64,000 nucleotides of DNA from Franzmannia qiaohouensis. Lineage in GTDB: Bacteria > Pseudomonadota > Gammaproteobacteria > Pseudomonadales > Halomonadaceae. The translations under genes were made by a program, and so were the position numbers. Below the pieces are notes generated by a model that was not told the origin of the DNA, searched no databases, and worked only from the letters and a program-made list of their open reading frames with translations. The stretch lies in NCBI RefSeq assembly GCF_031451695.1, contig NZ_JARWAM010000004.1, positions 62,001 through 126,000 on the forward strand. The letters run 5' to 3'. Positions 45,508 to 54,777 of this stretch are shown here, piece by piece (the first letter of the stretch is position 1; the number at the start of each line of letters is the position of its first letter).

Positions 45508-47476
45508 GCGCGTCGCTCGCCTGTGTCGCTTGAGGGAGGGGAAGACGCATCACGATGCGCGTGCCCTGACCGTCGGGGGCCGGCAGGGCCGTGACACTGC
45601 CGGCATGAGCGCCCAGCATGCCGCGGCAAATAGCCAGGCCCAGACCGCTACCATGGCGACCGCGATCCCCCTCTCCGCCGGTAATGAACATGTCGAAGAC
45701 CCGTTCACGCAGGTGCGGTTCGATACCCGGCCCCTGGTCAGTCACCGCGAGCCAGATATCCGCCGGAGAATGGCCGGCCTCGATACGCAGTACTCCGCCA
45801 GGTGGCGAGAAGCGTGCAGCATTCTCGATGACGTTGATAAGGGCCTGCTCGATAAGAGCCGGGTGCACATACAGCAACGGGAGTTCGGCCGGCCACGCTC
45901 GCCGTATCTCCAACCCCTGCAGCACTGGCCCCAGGCGTTTGAGAGCGCTCGCCACCAGATCGTCCAGGGCGATCCAGTCGCGCTCCAACTTGAGGCCTCC
46001 CTGCCCAAGGCGGGTCATATCCAGCAGGTTCTGGATATAGCGATCCAGCCGCTCGCTTTCACTGAGAATGCCATCAAGCAGCTCGGCGCGGTCGCAGGCA
46101 CCGAGCTGGTCTCGCAGGTCGCGCAGCGTGCTCGCTGAGCCAATGATCGACGCCAACGGTGTCCTCAGATCATGCGAGACCGATGCCAACAGCGCCGAAC
46201 GGAGTCGCTCGTTCTCTTCGGAAAGTCGTGAAGCCTCCAGGTCTGCCACCAGACGCGTACGCTCCAGCGCCAGAGACAGCAGCCGCAGCATGGCATCGAT
46301 ATGCCCCTCCTCATCAGGGGAAGGCAAGCGCTCTCTCTGTCCCAGCGCCAGTCCAACCAGAGCCACCAGGCGATCCTGTTCCAGTAGCGGAATGACCTGC
46401 CAATCGGTATCCATCGGCTGCTCAGTGCCTTTGCCACTCCGGCGAAGATGGCGACGGCTCCAGGCAACCGCTGTCTGAGCCCCGGCATCCAGCGACACCC
46501 CCGGCGGGGCACTGCGCGACGGCAGCAGATCGTCAGCATCTTCGGCTGCACCCAACACGACCACCGGACAACCCAGCCACTGCATCAGCGTTGCAGCGCC
46601 GGCCGCTTCGACTTGTTCACGGTGCGTCGCCATGGCCAGCTCGCGCGAGAAGGTCAACAGCTGATAGGTCTGTTCGCGACTGGCACGCAGTGCCAGCAGG
46701 CGCTTGCGCGCGCTGCCGGCCAACTGCCCCACGACCACCGCAACCAATAAATAGACGACGATGGTTACCACCTGGTCCTGCTCTACCATGGCCAGGGAGT
46801 GACGTGGCTCAGTCAGAAAAAAGTTGAAGCCAACGAAGCCCAGCAGGGCGGCGAGCATGGCCGAGCGTGTGCCTGCCAGGGTTGCACTGACCAGCACCGC
46901 AGCAAGGAATAGCAGTGACAGGGAGCCCAACTCCAGCCAGGACGCCAGCCCTGCCGCAAGCCCCAAGGCCGCCAGCGTCGCAGCCGCCGCGATGGCCGGA
47001 TCACGCCAGCGCCACTTTATCCCGCGTCGGCGGGGCCGGAAACGGGGCCGCCGGCGCGCCTCGGCAACCACCACCAGGTCGAAGGGCCCTCCCAGGCGTG
47101 CTAGCCGCTCCGCGACCGGTCGACGCCAGATTCGCCATCCCGAGGGTCGTCCGTGGCCTACCAGCAGGGTGGCCACCTTGAGTTCCCTGGCCATGGCCAC
47201 CAGCTCTCGCGCACGGTCCTGGCCCACGATGATCCGTGTCTCGCCCCCCAGCCGTTGCACTTGGGCAAAGTCTCGCTCCAGGATTTGCCGCCGGTGAGGG
47301 TTTACACCGCCACTGTCCACGTAAGCAGCACACCAATTCACCCCATCACGAACCGCTAGCCGATGCGCCGAGCGTACCAGGGCCGCATCTTCGTCTCCCC
47401 CACTCAGCGCCACCAGCAGGCGTACGGGCGCCAGGCGGCTCGATGCCAATGTGTCCGCTTCTACACTCTCCTGCAT
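45497..47476 (-). CDS. KdpD-like sensor kinase lacking the KdpD domain
   Basis: About 659 residues. E. coli KdpD has ~900; here the N-terminal KdpD domain of ~210 residues is absent, so the protein begins with a Usp domain (VRLLVALSGGDEDAALVRSAHRLA and TLLVGHGRPSGWRIW). Four membrane helices follow (for example PAIAAAATLAALGLAAGLA and MLAALLGFVGFNFFL), then a GAF-like region and the kinase core: SVSHDLRTPLASIIGSA (H box), LINVIENAARFSP (N box), DQGPGIE and GSGLGLAICRGML. A potassium or turgor sensor for the adjacent KdpE is inferred. Confidence 0.88.
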   Translation of the reverse strand: MQESVEADTLASSRLAPVRLLVALSGGDEDAALVRSAHRLAVRDGVNWCAAYVDSGGVNPHRRQILERDFAQVQRLGGETRIIVGQDRARELVAMARELKVATLLVGHGRPSGWRIWRRPVAERLARLGGPFDLVVVAEARRRPRFRPRRRGIKWRWRDPAIAAAATLAALGLAAGLASWLELGSLSLLFLAAVLVSATLAGTRSAMLAALLGFVGFNFFLTEPRHSLAMVEQDQVVTIVVYLLVAVVVGQLAGSARKRLLALRASREQTYQLLTFSRELAMATHREQVEAAGAATLMQWLGCPVVVLGAAEDADDLLPSRSAPPGVSLDAGAQTAVAWSRRHLRRSGKGTEQPMDTDWQVIPLLEQDRLVALVGLALGQRERLPSPDEEGHIDAMLRLLSLALERTRLVADLEASRLSEENERLRSALLASVSHDLRTPLASIIGSASTLRDLRDQLGACDRAELLDGILSESERLDRYIQNLLDMTRLGQGGLKLERDWIALDDLVASALKRLGPVLQGLEIRRAWPAELPLLYVHPALIEQALINVIENAARFSPPGGVLRIEAGHSPADIWLAVTDQGPGIEPHLRERVFDMFITGGEGDRGRHGSGLGLAICRGMLGAHAGSVTALPAPDGQGTRIVMRLPLPQATQASDAHGD

Positions 47477-47509
47477 GCTTTCTACTCCAGCTTTCATGCG
47501 CACAACCGC

Positions 47510-48990
47510 CTAGCGCCGCCAGAACATCGGCGTCAACAGTACCAGTACCGTCAGGATCTCCAACCGCCCCATCAGCATGCCCACGCACAGCAGCCACTTG
47601 GCCGCATCCGGCAGCGGCGCAAAGTTGCCGGCGGGCCCAATGGTATCGCCAAGGCCCGGCCCCACGTTGGCCACGGCGGTGGCCGCTCCCGATAGCGCTG
47701 TCGTCATGTCGAGCCCCATCATCGCCAGTCCCAGTGCCAGCCCGGCGATGGTCAGGAAGAAGAAGAACGAGAAGGCGACCACGCCCCGGGTGATGTCGTC
47801 GGTGATCGGCTGGCCGTTGTAGCGAGTGGTAAAGACCCCGTTGACGTGGATCAGATAACGCAGCTGATTGCGCAGCAGGATGCTGGCGATCTGAAACCGG
47901 AAGATCTTCATACCACCGCTAGTGGAGCCACTGCAGCCGCCAACGAACGTCAGATAGAAGAAGGCCACGAAGGCCAGCGCTCCCCAGGTACTGTAGTCGT
48001 CCGACGCATAGCCGGTGGTGGTCACGATGGAGATCACATTGAAGGTGACATGGGTCAGTGCCTCGAAGGGCGGCGTGCCGAGCCACATGCGCCAGCCGGA
48101 AAGCAACACAATCACCACTAACAGCAGCGCCAGCAGGCCCTGCACCTGCTGGTCTCGCCATAGCGCCAGGCGCGAGCCGCGCAGGAAGCGGATATAGAGC
48201 ACGAAAGGCATGGCGCCCATCAGCATGAACAGCGAGCCCAGCCACAGCAGATGAGGCTGTTCGGCGTAGGCACCGAAGGAGGCATCCGAGTTGGCGAAGC
48301 CGCCGGTGGCCAGGGACGTCATGGCATGCACCACCGCGTCCAGCGGTAGCATGCCGCCAAGCCAATAAGCCAGCATGGCCACCAGGGTGAAGCCCACGTA
48401 AATCGACAGGGTGGCCTTGGCGATGCCACCGGTACGTGGCATCACCTTGTCGGACCAGTCCGACGACTCGGTGTGGAAGAGACGCATACCCCCCACCTTG
48501 AGGAAGGGCAGGATGGCGATCCCCATCACGATGATGCCGATGCCCCCCAGCCACTGCATCATGCCTCGCCACAGCTTCAGGCCGTCAGACAGAACATCGA
48601 TATCTTGTAATATGGTGGAGCCGGTCGTGGTGATTGCTGATACAGACTCGAACACCGCATTGGTGAAGGAAAGCTGGGGCCACCCAACACCAGCGGCAGG
48701 CTGGCCAGGGTGCTGATGCTGACCCAACTGAGGGTGGTCACCAGGAACATCTGCCCGGGCTTCAGGTAAAACTCGGCGCGCAGGGTGGCCAGCCAACTCA
48801 CGACGACCGCACCGAGCACGATGCCAATAGACGTGGCGAAGGCCTGCGCATCGGGCTCCTCCTCTAGGATCAGCACCACCCAGGGCACGGCCATGAAGAC
48901 CGCCAGAACCAGCCACAGCACCGATAACACCTTGAGGATCGGCGCCCAGTTACGCCACTGCTCCTGCAACTCATGCCAAAGACTCGCCAT
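47510..48990 (-). pseudogene. trkH: TrkH potassium channel subunit, one-base frameshift
   Basis: Two frames make up one TrkH. The first, from the ATG at 48990, encodes LYHELQ-type N-terminus (MASLWHELQEQWRNWAPILK) and membrane helices to SLPLVLGG; it then reads into nonsense. The second carries on as PQLSFTNAVFESVSAITTTG and the filter-like repeats (MTSLATGGFANSD, NVISIVTTTGYASDD, GGCSGSTSGGM) to the stop at 47510. A run of four G on the plus strand at 48676-48679 would need five to join them. A sequencing error or a true lesion is possible; two functional halves are unlikely. Confidence 0.85.
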
Positions 48991-49154
48991 GGACTGGACC
49001 TATCTGTCGCACCGCCCTCGCAGGGCCCGATGGCGACCATGGCACCACAGCCCAGACTAAAAAATCCGTAAAAACCGCCACCGAGGCATGAGCGTATTTT
49101 ACCCTGACTGCTTGGTAGTCATCCCTGACCTACATCGAGTTACAGCAGCACAGG

Positions 49155-49212
49155 CAGGTGGAAGAGGCGCGTCAACACCAGGCCCAACTGGTCGATGAGC
49201 CCCGTCGGACGA
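49155..49212 (+). pseudogene. Remnant of a rhodanese gene
   Basis: About 58 bp closely match the sulfurtransferase gene at 42941-43000 (caggtggaagaggcgcg, then aaccaggcccaactggtcg with few changes). No complete gene accompanies it, so it is a residual piece of a duplicated copy. It lies in the gap between trkH and the L,D-transpeptidase gene. Confidence 0.6.
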
Positions 49213-49226
49213 CTAATGGGGAGTCG

Positions 49227-50279
49227 TCAGCGCCGCAGATCGAGCACCTGGTAAAGCCCCGACGCCTGATCGGGCTGGTCGTCGAGTTCGTCCGGGCAAG
49301 GGTTGGCAGGTGGCTCAACGGCGGCCACCTGGCCATCCGGGCGCTCCAATAATCTCCTAAGCTGGCCGAAATGCGGCACCTCCCCACCTTCCAGATCGAG
49401 CATCCCCAGCGTCGCCACCAGCGCCTCCATGCCGTGCGCTTGGTCCTCCAGCAGCTCATACACCTGCACGAAAGGCGTTCCATCGTCCCAGCCCACCTTG
49501 ATCGGCTGGTCGACGATATTGACCTGAGTGCCCACCGGCACGGCACCGAATATCGCCTCGATATCCTCCGGGTACATGCGGATACAGCCGCGGCTGGCAC
49601 GCATGCCGATGCCGTCCGGATCATTGGTGCCGTGGATCAGGTAGCCAGGGATATCCAGCAGAATGGCATACTTGCCAAGCGGGTTCTCCGGCCCAGGCGG
49701 CACTACCGCCGGTGCCGGCTCCCCTCGCGCTGCGGCCTCCTCACGCATGGAGCGGGGCGGATACCAGGCCGGATCCTCCAGCCGCATGGTCGCTCGGGTC
49801 ACGCCCAGCGGCGTGTCGTAGCCCTCGCGGCCGATACCGATTGGATAGGTCTCGACTCGCGGCGTCTCCCCCGGCTCGGGCTCCGGGAAGTAGTAGAGAC
49901 GCAGCTCGGGGATATTGATCACGATGCCCGTGCGTTCCGCATCGGGCAGGATATGCCGCGCCGGTACCACCACCTCGGTCCCGACGCCGGGCACCCAGAT
50001 GCTGACGTCAGGGTTGGCGCGGCGGATCTCTTCGTAGCCCAGGTTATGGGCGCGCGCGATGTCGAGCAGCGTGTCCTCCTCGTTTTCGACGATGATCGTG
50101 TAAGTCTCGCCAATCACATCGCCATTTTCCGGCAAGGGGTAGTGGCCCAGCGGCCACTCTGTGGCCTCCTCGGCCAGCGCTGGCGACGCAACCAGCAGCG
50201 ACAGGGCAAGCAGCAGTGCACACTGGCCGCGCCTGGCGGAGAGCGCGCTGGCCGTGACTCGGTTAGCAAGTGGCAGCAT
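49227..50279 (-). CDS. L,D-transpeptidase (YkuD family)
   Basis: 350 residues. Signal peptide ending at PALAEEA; a LysM-like domain (YTIIVENEEDTLLDIARAHNLGYEEIRRANP); then the YkuD domain with catalytic Cys in MRASRGCIRMYPEDIEAIF and His in IHGTNDPDGIG. Enzymes of this ErfK/YbiS type cross-link peptidoglycan or attach Braun lipoprotein in the periplasm. Its start overlaps the lgt stop as TGATG, giving an lgt-ldt pair. Confidence 0.94.
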   Translation of the reverse strand: MLPLANRVTASALSARRGQCALLLALSLLVASPALAEEATEWPLGHYPLPENGDVIGETYTIIVENEEDTLLDIARAHNLGYEEIRRANPDVSIWVPGVGTEVVVPARHILPDAERTGIVINIPELRLYYFPEPEPGETPRVETYPIGIGREGYDTPLGVTRATMRLEDPAWYPPRSMREEAAARGEPAPAVVPPGPENPLGKYAILLDIPGYLIHGTNDPDGIGMRASRGCIRMYPEDIEAIFGAVPVGTQVNIVDQPIKVGWDDGTPFVQVYELLEDQAHGMEALVATLGMLDLEGGEVPHFGQLRRLLERPDGQVAAVEPPANPCPDELDDQPDQASGLYQVLDLRR

Positions 50280-51106
50280 CAGGATGCCCTCCCATGGTCG
50301 CGTGAAGGCAGCACGCCGTGGCCAAGCGCACCGTCGACCGGCTGCCGACGCGACCAGGCGACAAGCGCCATGCCCGCGACGATCATCGGTGCGGTCAGCA
50401 GCATGCCCATGGTGACCCAGCCAAAGGCGATAAAGCCGAGATGCTCATCCGGCAGCCGTACGAACTCCACGGCGAAGCGGAACACGCCGTACAGCAGCAT
50501 GAACATGCCGGAGATCATCCCCCGCCGCCGTGGCGCGGCGGATAGCCACCACAGCAGCACGAACAGCACCACGCCTTCCAGGGCGAACTCATACAGCGCC
50601 GAAGGGTGGCGTGTCTCGGGCCCCATGTGGGGAAACGGCATCGCCCAGGGCAGCTCGCTGACCCGACCGGGCAGCTCATAGTTGATAAAGTTGCCGATCC
50701 TCCCCGCCCCCAGGCCGATCGGCACCAGTGGCGCGATAAAGTCGGTGAGCTGGAAGTAGCCGAGCCGATGCCTACGCGCGAACAGCAGCGCCGCCACCAG
50801 CACCCCGAGCAGGCCGCCGTGGAAGCTCATGCCGCCGTCCCAGACCATGAACAGCCATAGCGGGTCGGCCACTAGGCGCTCGATACCGTAGAACAGGGCA
50901 TAGCCGAGGCGGCCCCCTGCCACCACCCCCAGCGCCGCATAGAACACCAGGTCGCCGATGGCATCCTGGCTAAGGCCGACCCGATGAGCACGTCGGCGCC
51001 CCAGCCACCAGGCAGCGACGAAGCCGACCACGTACATCAGGCCATACCAGTGGATCTGCAGGGGCCCTAGCGAAATCGCCACTGGATCGATAGTGGGATA
51101 GTCCAT
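50279..51106 (-). CDS. lgt: Prolipoprotein diacylglyceryl transferase
   Basis: 275 residues, seven membrane helices. Transfers a diacylglyceryl group from phosphatidylglycerol to the lipobox Cys of prolipoproteins. The signature GLGAGRIGNFINYELPGRVSE, the early LQIHWYGLMYVVGF and DGGMSFHGGLLG are all present. Confidence 0.97.
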   Translation of the reverse strand: MDYPTIDPVAISLGPLQIHWYGLMYVVGFVAAWWLGRRRAHRVGLSQDAIGDLVFYAALGVVAGGRLGYALFYGIERLVADPLWLFMVWDGGMSFHGGLLGVLVAALLFARRHRLGYFQLTDFIAPLVPIGLGAGRIGNFINYELPGRVSELPWAMPFPHMGPETRHPSALYEFALEGVVLFVLLWWLSAAPRRRGMISGMFMLLYGVFRFAVEFVRLPDEHLGFIAFGWVTMGMLLTAPMIVAGMALVAWSRRQPVDGALGHGVLPSRDHGRAS

Positions 51107-51263
51107 CAGACGTCCCCCCGCGGCTTACCGTCATCGGCCGTAAACGCTGTCCGCACGGCCACCCGCCGGGTGACGTGCCAGCCTTTGCAATAGGTCATGG
51201 ATAACCTCTCGTCTCTCGTGAAGATTGGCTCGTCAGCGAGACGAGCCGCCAATCAGCTACGAG

Positions 51264-51602
51264 TCAGACGCGAGGGGGGCGCTCGAGACGCCCAGGAGAG
51301 GTCGACAGCCAGGCGACGACCGGCGCGCGAAGGGCCTCGCTGGAGGGAGGGAGCAGTCCGGTATCGGGGGAGGCGCCGCCGGACAGATTGACGCAGGAGG
51401 TCACGCAGCCGCTACTGCTATCGTCTTGTCCTGCATCCATTGCGATATCGACGTCGAGCGAGGAAAGCAGCGCTACGGACGGTTCAGGCTGGATCGGGCA
51501 GCTCACGTCACCATGATGACTTGCTTCCGCCGCAGCCGAGGGCAGCGCCAGGGCAAGCACCAACGGTAGGAACAGCAGCCAGGAAAGCAGGAGGCGCAGC
51601 AT
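51264..51602 (-). CDS. Small secreted metal-associated protein, ERPPR family
   Basis: 112 residues. Signal peptide LLLSWLLFLPLVLALALPSAAA; then HHGD, two Cys in SGCVTSCVN, and the C-terminus LERPPRV. It resembles the proteins at 57400-57735 and 63461-63832, which share the ERPPR end and sit by metal genes. I infer a copper/metal-linked periplasmic protein (like CopL/DUF2946-type short proteins); no function proven. Confidence 0.6.
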   Translation of the reverse strand: MLRLLLSWLLFLPLVLALALPSAAAEASHHGDVSCPIQPEPSVALLSSLDVDIAMDAGQDDSSSGCVTSCVNLSGGASPDTGLLPPSSEALRAPVVAWLSTSPGRLERPPRV

Positions 51603-51749
51603 GAGTCGGAGTCAACAGCCAGTGGGGAAGATAATGAGAGGCAGTATTTCATGGCGTTCGGCGCCCTACAACCGAGGGGCCGCACCCAGGTCGGCCGTAC
51701 GGTGCCCTCGATATCAAACGCGCCTGGGGTCTTTTGCTAGTCGACGACA

Positions 51750-53255
51750 TCAGAGTATCGGGGCGAGTAGATATGCCGCTCGCGCCGCGACCCGATGCCA
51801 GAGCGGCTGCGCCTCCACCTCGCCGGGGCGCATCCGCCACGAGCGGGAAAAGTCCGCCTCGAACATCGCCTCGACCTCGGCGGCGAATGCCGGGTCCATC
51901 ACCAGCGCCGTCACCTCGAAGTTCAGGCGAAAGGAGCGGTTGTCCAGATTCACGGTGCCCACCGCCGCGCCGACGTCATCTACCAGAAAGGCCTTGCCGT
52001 GCAGGAACCCCTCCTCGAAGCGGTGGACCTCGACACCGGCATCCAGCAGTGAATCCAGAAACGCGTAAGCGGCAAAGTAGGTCAGCGGATTGTCCGGCCG
52101 CTCCGGAATCAGCACCCGTACGTCCACGCCGCTCAGAGCGGCCAGCTTGAGCATCGCCAGCACGCCCTCGTCGGGGACGAAGTAGGGGCTGGAGATCCAG
52201 ATCCGCTCATGGGCGGCATGGATCGCCTGCTGGATCATCAGGCTGGCGGTCTCGAAACGGTCCGCGGGACCGGTGGGAAGGATCAGCACCGGCGACGCGT
52301 GGTGGGTGGGCACCACAGGCTCCCAGGGCAGCTCGGGCAACGTCTCGGTGGCCCAGTGCCAGTCCTCGAGAAACACCAGTTGCAGCGCCAGGGCTGCCGG
52401 CCCCTCGATCATCAGGTGGGTGTCCCGCCAGGGGCCAATGCGTGGATGACCGCGCAGGTACTCGTCGCCAACGTTGAAGCCGCCGACCCAGGCCCGGGCA
52501 CCGTCAGCCACCACGATCTTACGATGGTTACGGAAGTTGAGCTGGAAGCGATTACCCGGCCCCCGGGTGGAGTGGAAGCGGTGCACGCGGACACCGGCCT
52601 CCTCCAGCGCCCTGAGATAGCTCCCCGGCAGGGCATAGCTGCCGATCTCGTCATACAGGAAGTAGACCTCGACGCCCTGCCGAGCCTTCTCGATCAAGCG
52701 AGTCTGCAGCGCCAGGCCCACCTCATCGGCGCGTACGATATAGAACTGCACCAGCAGATAGCGTTCAGCGGCCCCGATGCCGGCGAACAGACTCTCGAAG
52801 GTCGCCTCGCCATCGATCAGCAGCTCCACCCGGTTGCCGCCGAGAAACGGCAGCTTGGCCAGCTGCTCCACGCCCACCAAGTGCTTATCGCTGTGAGCCG
52901 CAGAAACGCCGTGGGCGCGCAGCTCGGCAAGTTTACTGGCTAGCGCCTGTCCTAGCACCGAGTCCTCGTCGCGCCGGGCCGAGACATAGCCCTGGAACCT
53001 CGCACGCCCGAACACCCAGTAGGTGGGCACCGCTACATAGGGCACCGTGTTCAGTGAGACGATCCAGGCCACTGCGCCCTGGGAGGTGCGACTCGACATC
53101 ATGGCGTCCAGCGATGAGGCCAGGCCCACCAGATGGGCGACGCCCATCACAAGCAAGAGCCGGCGCCAGGGCCAGCGACGCCTGGCAGGCGCGTTCTGTG
53201 ATGGTGACACGACTAGCTCCTCACTTCGCTCGGCCTTGCCGGCGCGGCCCATCAA
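51750..53255 (-). CDS. cls: Cardiolipin synthase
   Basis: 501 residues. N-terminal membrane helices (RLLLVMGVAHLVGLASSLDA and VAWIVSLNTVPYVAVPTYWVFG), then two phospholipase-D domains with FRNHRKIVVADGARAWVGGFN and FLHGKAFLVDDVGAAVGTVN (HKD motifs). It joins two phosphatidylglycerols or PG with PE. Overlaps the upstream membrane-protein gene by 4 bp. Confidence 0.95.
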   Translation of the reverse strand: MMGRAGKAERSEELVVSPSQNAPARRRWPWRRLLLVMGVAHLVGLASSLDAMMSSRTSQGAVAWIVSLNTVPYVAVPTYWVFGRARFQGYVSARRDEDSVLGQALASKLAELRAHGVSAAHSDKHLVGVEQLAKLPFLGGNRVELLIDGEATFESLFAGIGAAERYLLVQFYIVRADEVGLALQTRLIEKARQGVEVYFLYDEIGSYALPGSYLRALEEAGVRVHRFHSTRGPGNRFQLNFRNHRKIVVADGARAWVGGFNVGDEYLRGHPRIGPWRDTHLMIEGPAALALQLVFLEDWHWATETLPELPWEPVVPTHHASPVLILPTGPADRFETASLMIQQAIHAAHERIWISSPYFVPDEGVLAMLKLAALSGVDVRVLIPERPDNPLTYFAAYAFLDSLLDAGVEVHRFEEGFLHGKAFLVDDVGAAVGTVNLDNRSFRLNFEVTALVMDPAFAAEVEAMFEADFSRSWRMRPGEVEAQPLWHRVAARAAYLLAPIL

Positions 53256-53812
53256 GGGGAGTCCTCTCGACGTTCCTCTTTAGCCGTCGTTGCCGAGTCG
53301 CCAGTGCAAGGAGCACCGACGTCAGGCCTGCGCAGACAGGCTTCGCCGAGCATCAGTCGGCGCGCCAGCCACACCACGAGCGGTGGCAAGACGAGCCACT
53401 GCAGCAGCGGCGCAAGCCCCGTCCCCAACAGCGGCAGGGTGGGCATCCGCTCGGCGTATTGCCAGCGATCCTGCAGCACGGTGGCGTGCCACTCCAGCCC
53501 GATCGTGATCACCACGCCGACGACCACGAAACCGGCTATCGCCCTGCCGTGAGGCCGAAGCAACCAGTCGCGCTGCCGGAGTACCGCCGCCACGGCCCAG
53601 TAGGCCACGAGCGCGATGAGCACGTCCCCCAGGGTCGCCCGGGTGCAGAAGAGAACAGCGTCCCAGTGCCCCATTTCCGGCATCTCGGCGAACAGCGGTA
53701 CTTGGAGGAACTCCCACGGATAGTTCAGCAGAAACGCAAAGAGCGCCACGTTGAACTCCGGGGTGGCCAGCAGCCGGTTCGACTTGCCGCATCCGGCTCG
53801 CGCTCCAGCCAT
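53252..53812 (-). CDS. Small polytopic membrane protein, unknown
   Basis: About 186 residues from the ATG at 53812 (GGAG 8 nt upstream); four or five hydrophobic segments, for example FNVALFAFLLNYPWEFLQVPL and FVVVGVVITIGLEW. The family is not recognised; it accompanies a ferric-reductase-like protein and cls. The longer frame to 53959 has no conserved content. Confidence 0.7.
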   Translation of the reverse strand: MAGARAGCGKSNRLLATPEFNVALFAFLLNYPWEFLQVPLFAEMPEMGHWDAVLFCTRATLGDVLIALVAYWAVAAVLRQRDWLLRPHGRAIAGFVVVGVVITIGLEWHATVLQDRWQYAERMPTLPLLGTGLAPLLQWLVLPPLVVWLARRLMLGEACLRRPDVGAPCTGDSATTAKEERREDSP

Positions 53813-53974
53813 GGTGAAAGCTCCAGAACAGAGAGGGGTCGATGCAGTGGGCAACGACAGGCGCCAGTGTTCCACGCCGCGCGAAGCCAGGCAAGCGGTG
53901 CCCTGCCCCCAAGTTGAACGGCAGATGTTTCTTGAGACTCGTCGCTCTAAGGTGCCCAAAGCGAGCCATCATGC

Positions 53975-54766
53975 TCAGGCCCGGCCCCGTCTATGGCGAA
54001 AGGTCTTGATCATTGCCGCCGTCTGCAGGACGAAGAGAATACCGACGAGCCCCAGGAACCAGAACCGAAACCAGTTGGGGTCCGGCACGCCTCGCTGGAA
54101 GGCCAGGTTCCTCAAGCTAAGCTCGTAATGCAGGAAAAGAAAATAAGAGGCGTGCAAGGCGACCAAGTAGAAGATGACATAGGCATACTGTTGTAGATGC
54201 TTCCAGGCCCGACTTCCCAGATAGCGTATGGCGCGATCAGAGGATATCGCCATCAGGACGAGTGCCCAGAACAGGGCCACCAGGCCGATCAGATTCGCCA
54301 GCCCGAAGCCGGGGTCTACGAGGACCGGCCCCGGAATCCCGATATTGTCAATGTGTTGGTAGCCCAGGGAGCCGCTTATCGACCAGCGTGCCCAACCGTC
54401 CCACACCAGGTAGGCATGCACGGCAGCGTACAGCGCGAACCAGATACCGAAGGCCCGCCGCCAGTGCATAAGTGAGACCATCACCTTTGGCCAGAGGCGC
54501 GCGACGGGGCCAATGGACAAGGCGACGAACAGCAGGGTGAAGGCCGCGTCCCCAAAGGCCCGCCAGGTGCGCATCTCATTATCCCACTCCAGGCGGCTGG
54601 CCCAGAAAAGGTATGTCACTACGGCACCGATGAGCACGACAGCCAGGTGCTTCAGGAGGCGGTACTTCCCCACTGAGGTAGTCGCCTCCGCCGAGGCTTC
54701 AAACGCTTTGCCCATCCTCTTCTGTCCCGGGGGGGGGTGCTGACTCATTCGCTTCTTCTCCAGCAT
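53975..54766 (-). CDS. Ferric-reductase-like transmembrane protein
   Basis: About 263 residues; start at 54766 follows AGGTGG by 6 nt. Six or so helices with conserved His in MHWRRAFGIWFALYAAVHAYLV, WKHLQQYAYVIFYLVALHASYF, as in ferric-reductase/MsrQ-like heme b proteins. A role in electron transfer across the inner membrane, linked to the copper genes, is inferred from the company it keeps. Confidence 0.78.
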   Translation of the reverse strand: MLEKKRMSQHPPPGQKRMGKAFEASAEATTSVGKYRLLKHLAVVLIGAVVTYLFWASRLEWDNEMRTWRAFGDAAFTLLFVALSIGPVARLWPKVMVSLMHWRRAFGIWFALYAAVHAYLVWDGWARWSISGSLGYQHIDNIGIPGPVLVDPGFGLANLIGLVALFWALVLMAISSDRAIRYLGSRAWKHLQQYAYVIFYLVALHASYFLFLHYELSLRNLAFQRGVPDPNWFRFWFLGLVGILFVLQTAAMIKTFRHRRGRA

Positions 54767-54777
54767 CAAGAGCCACC

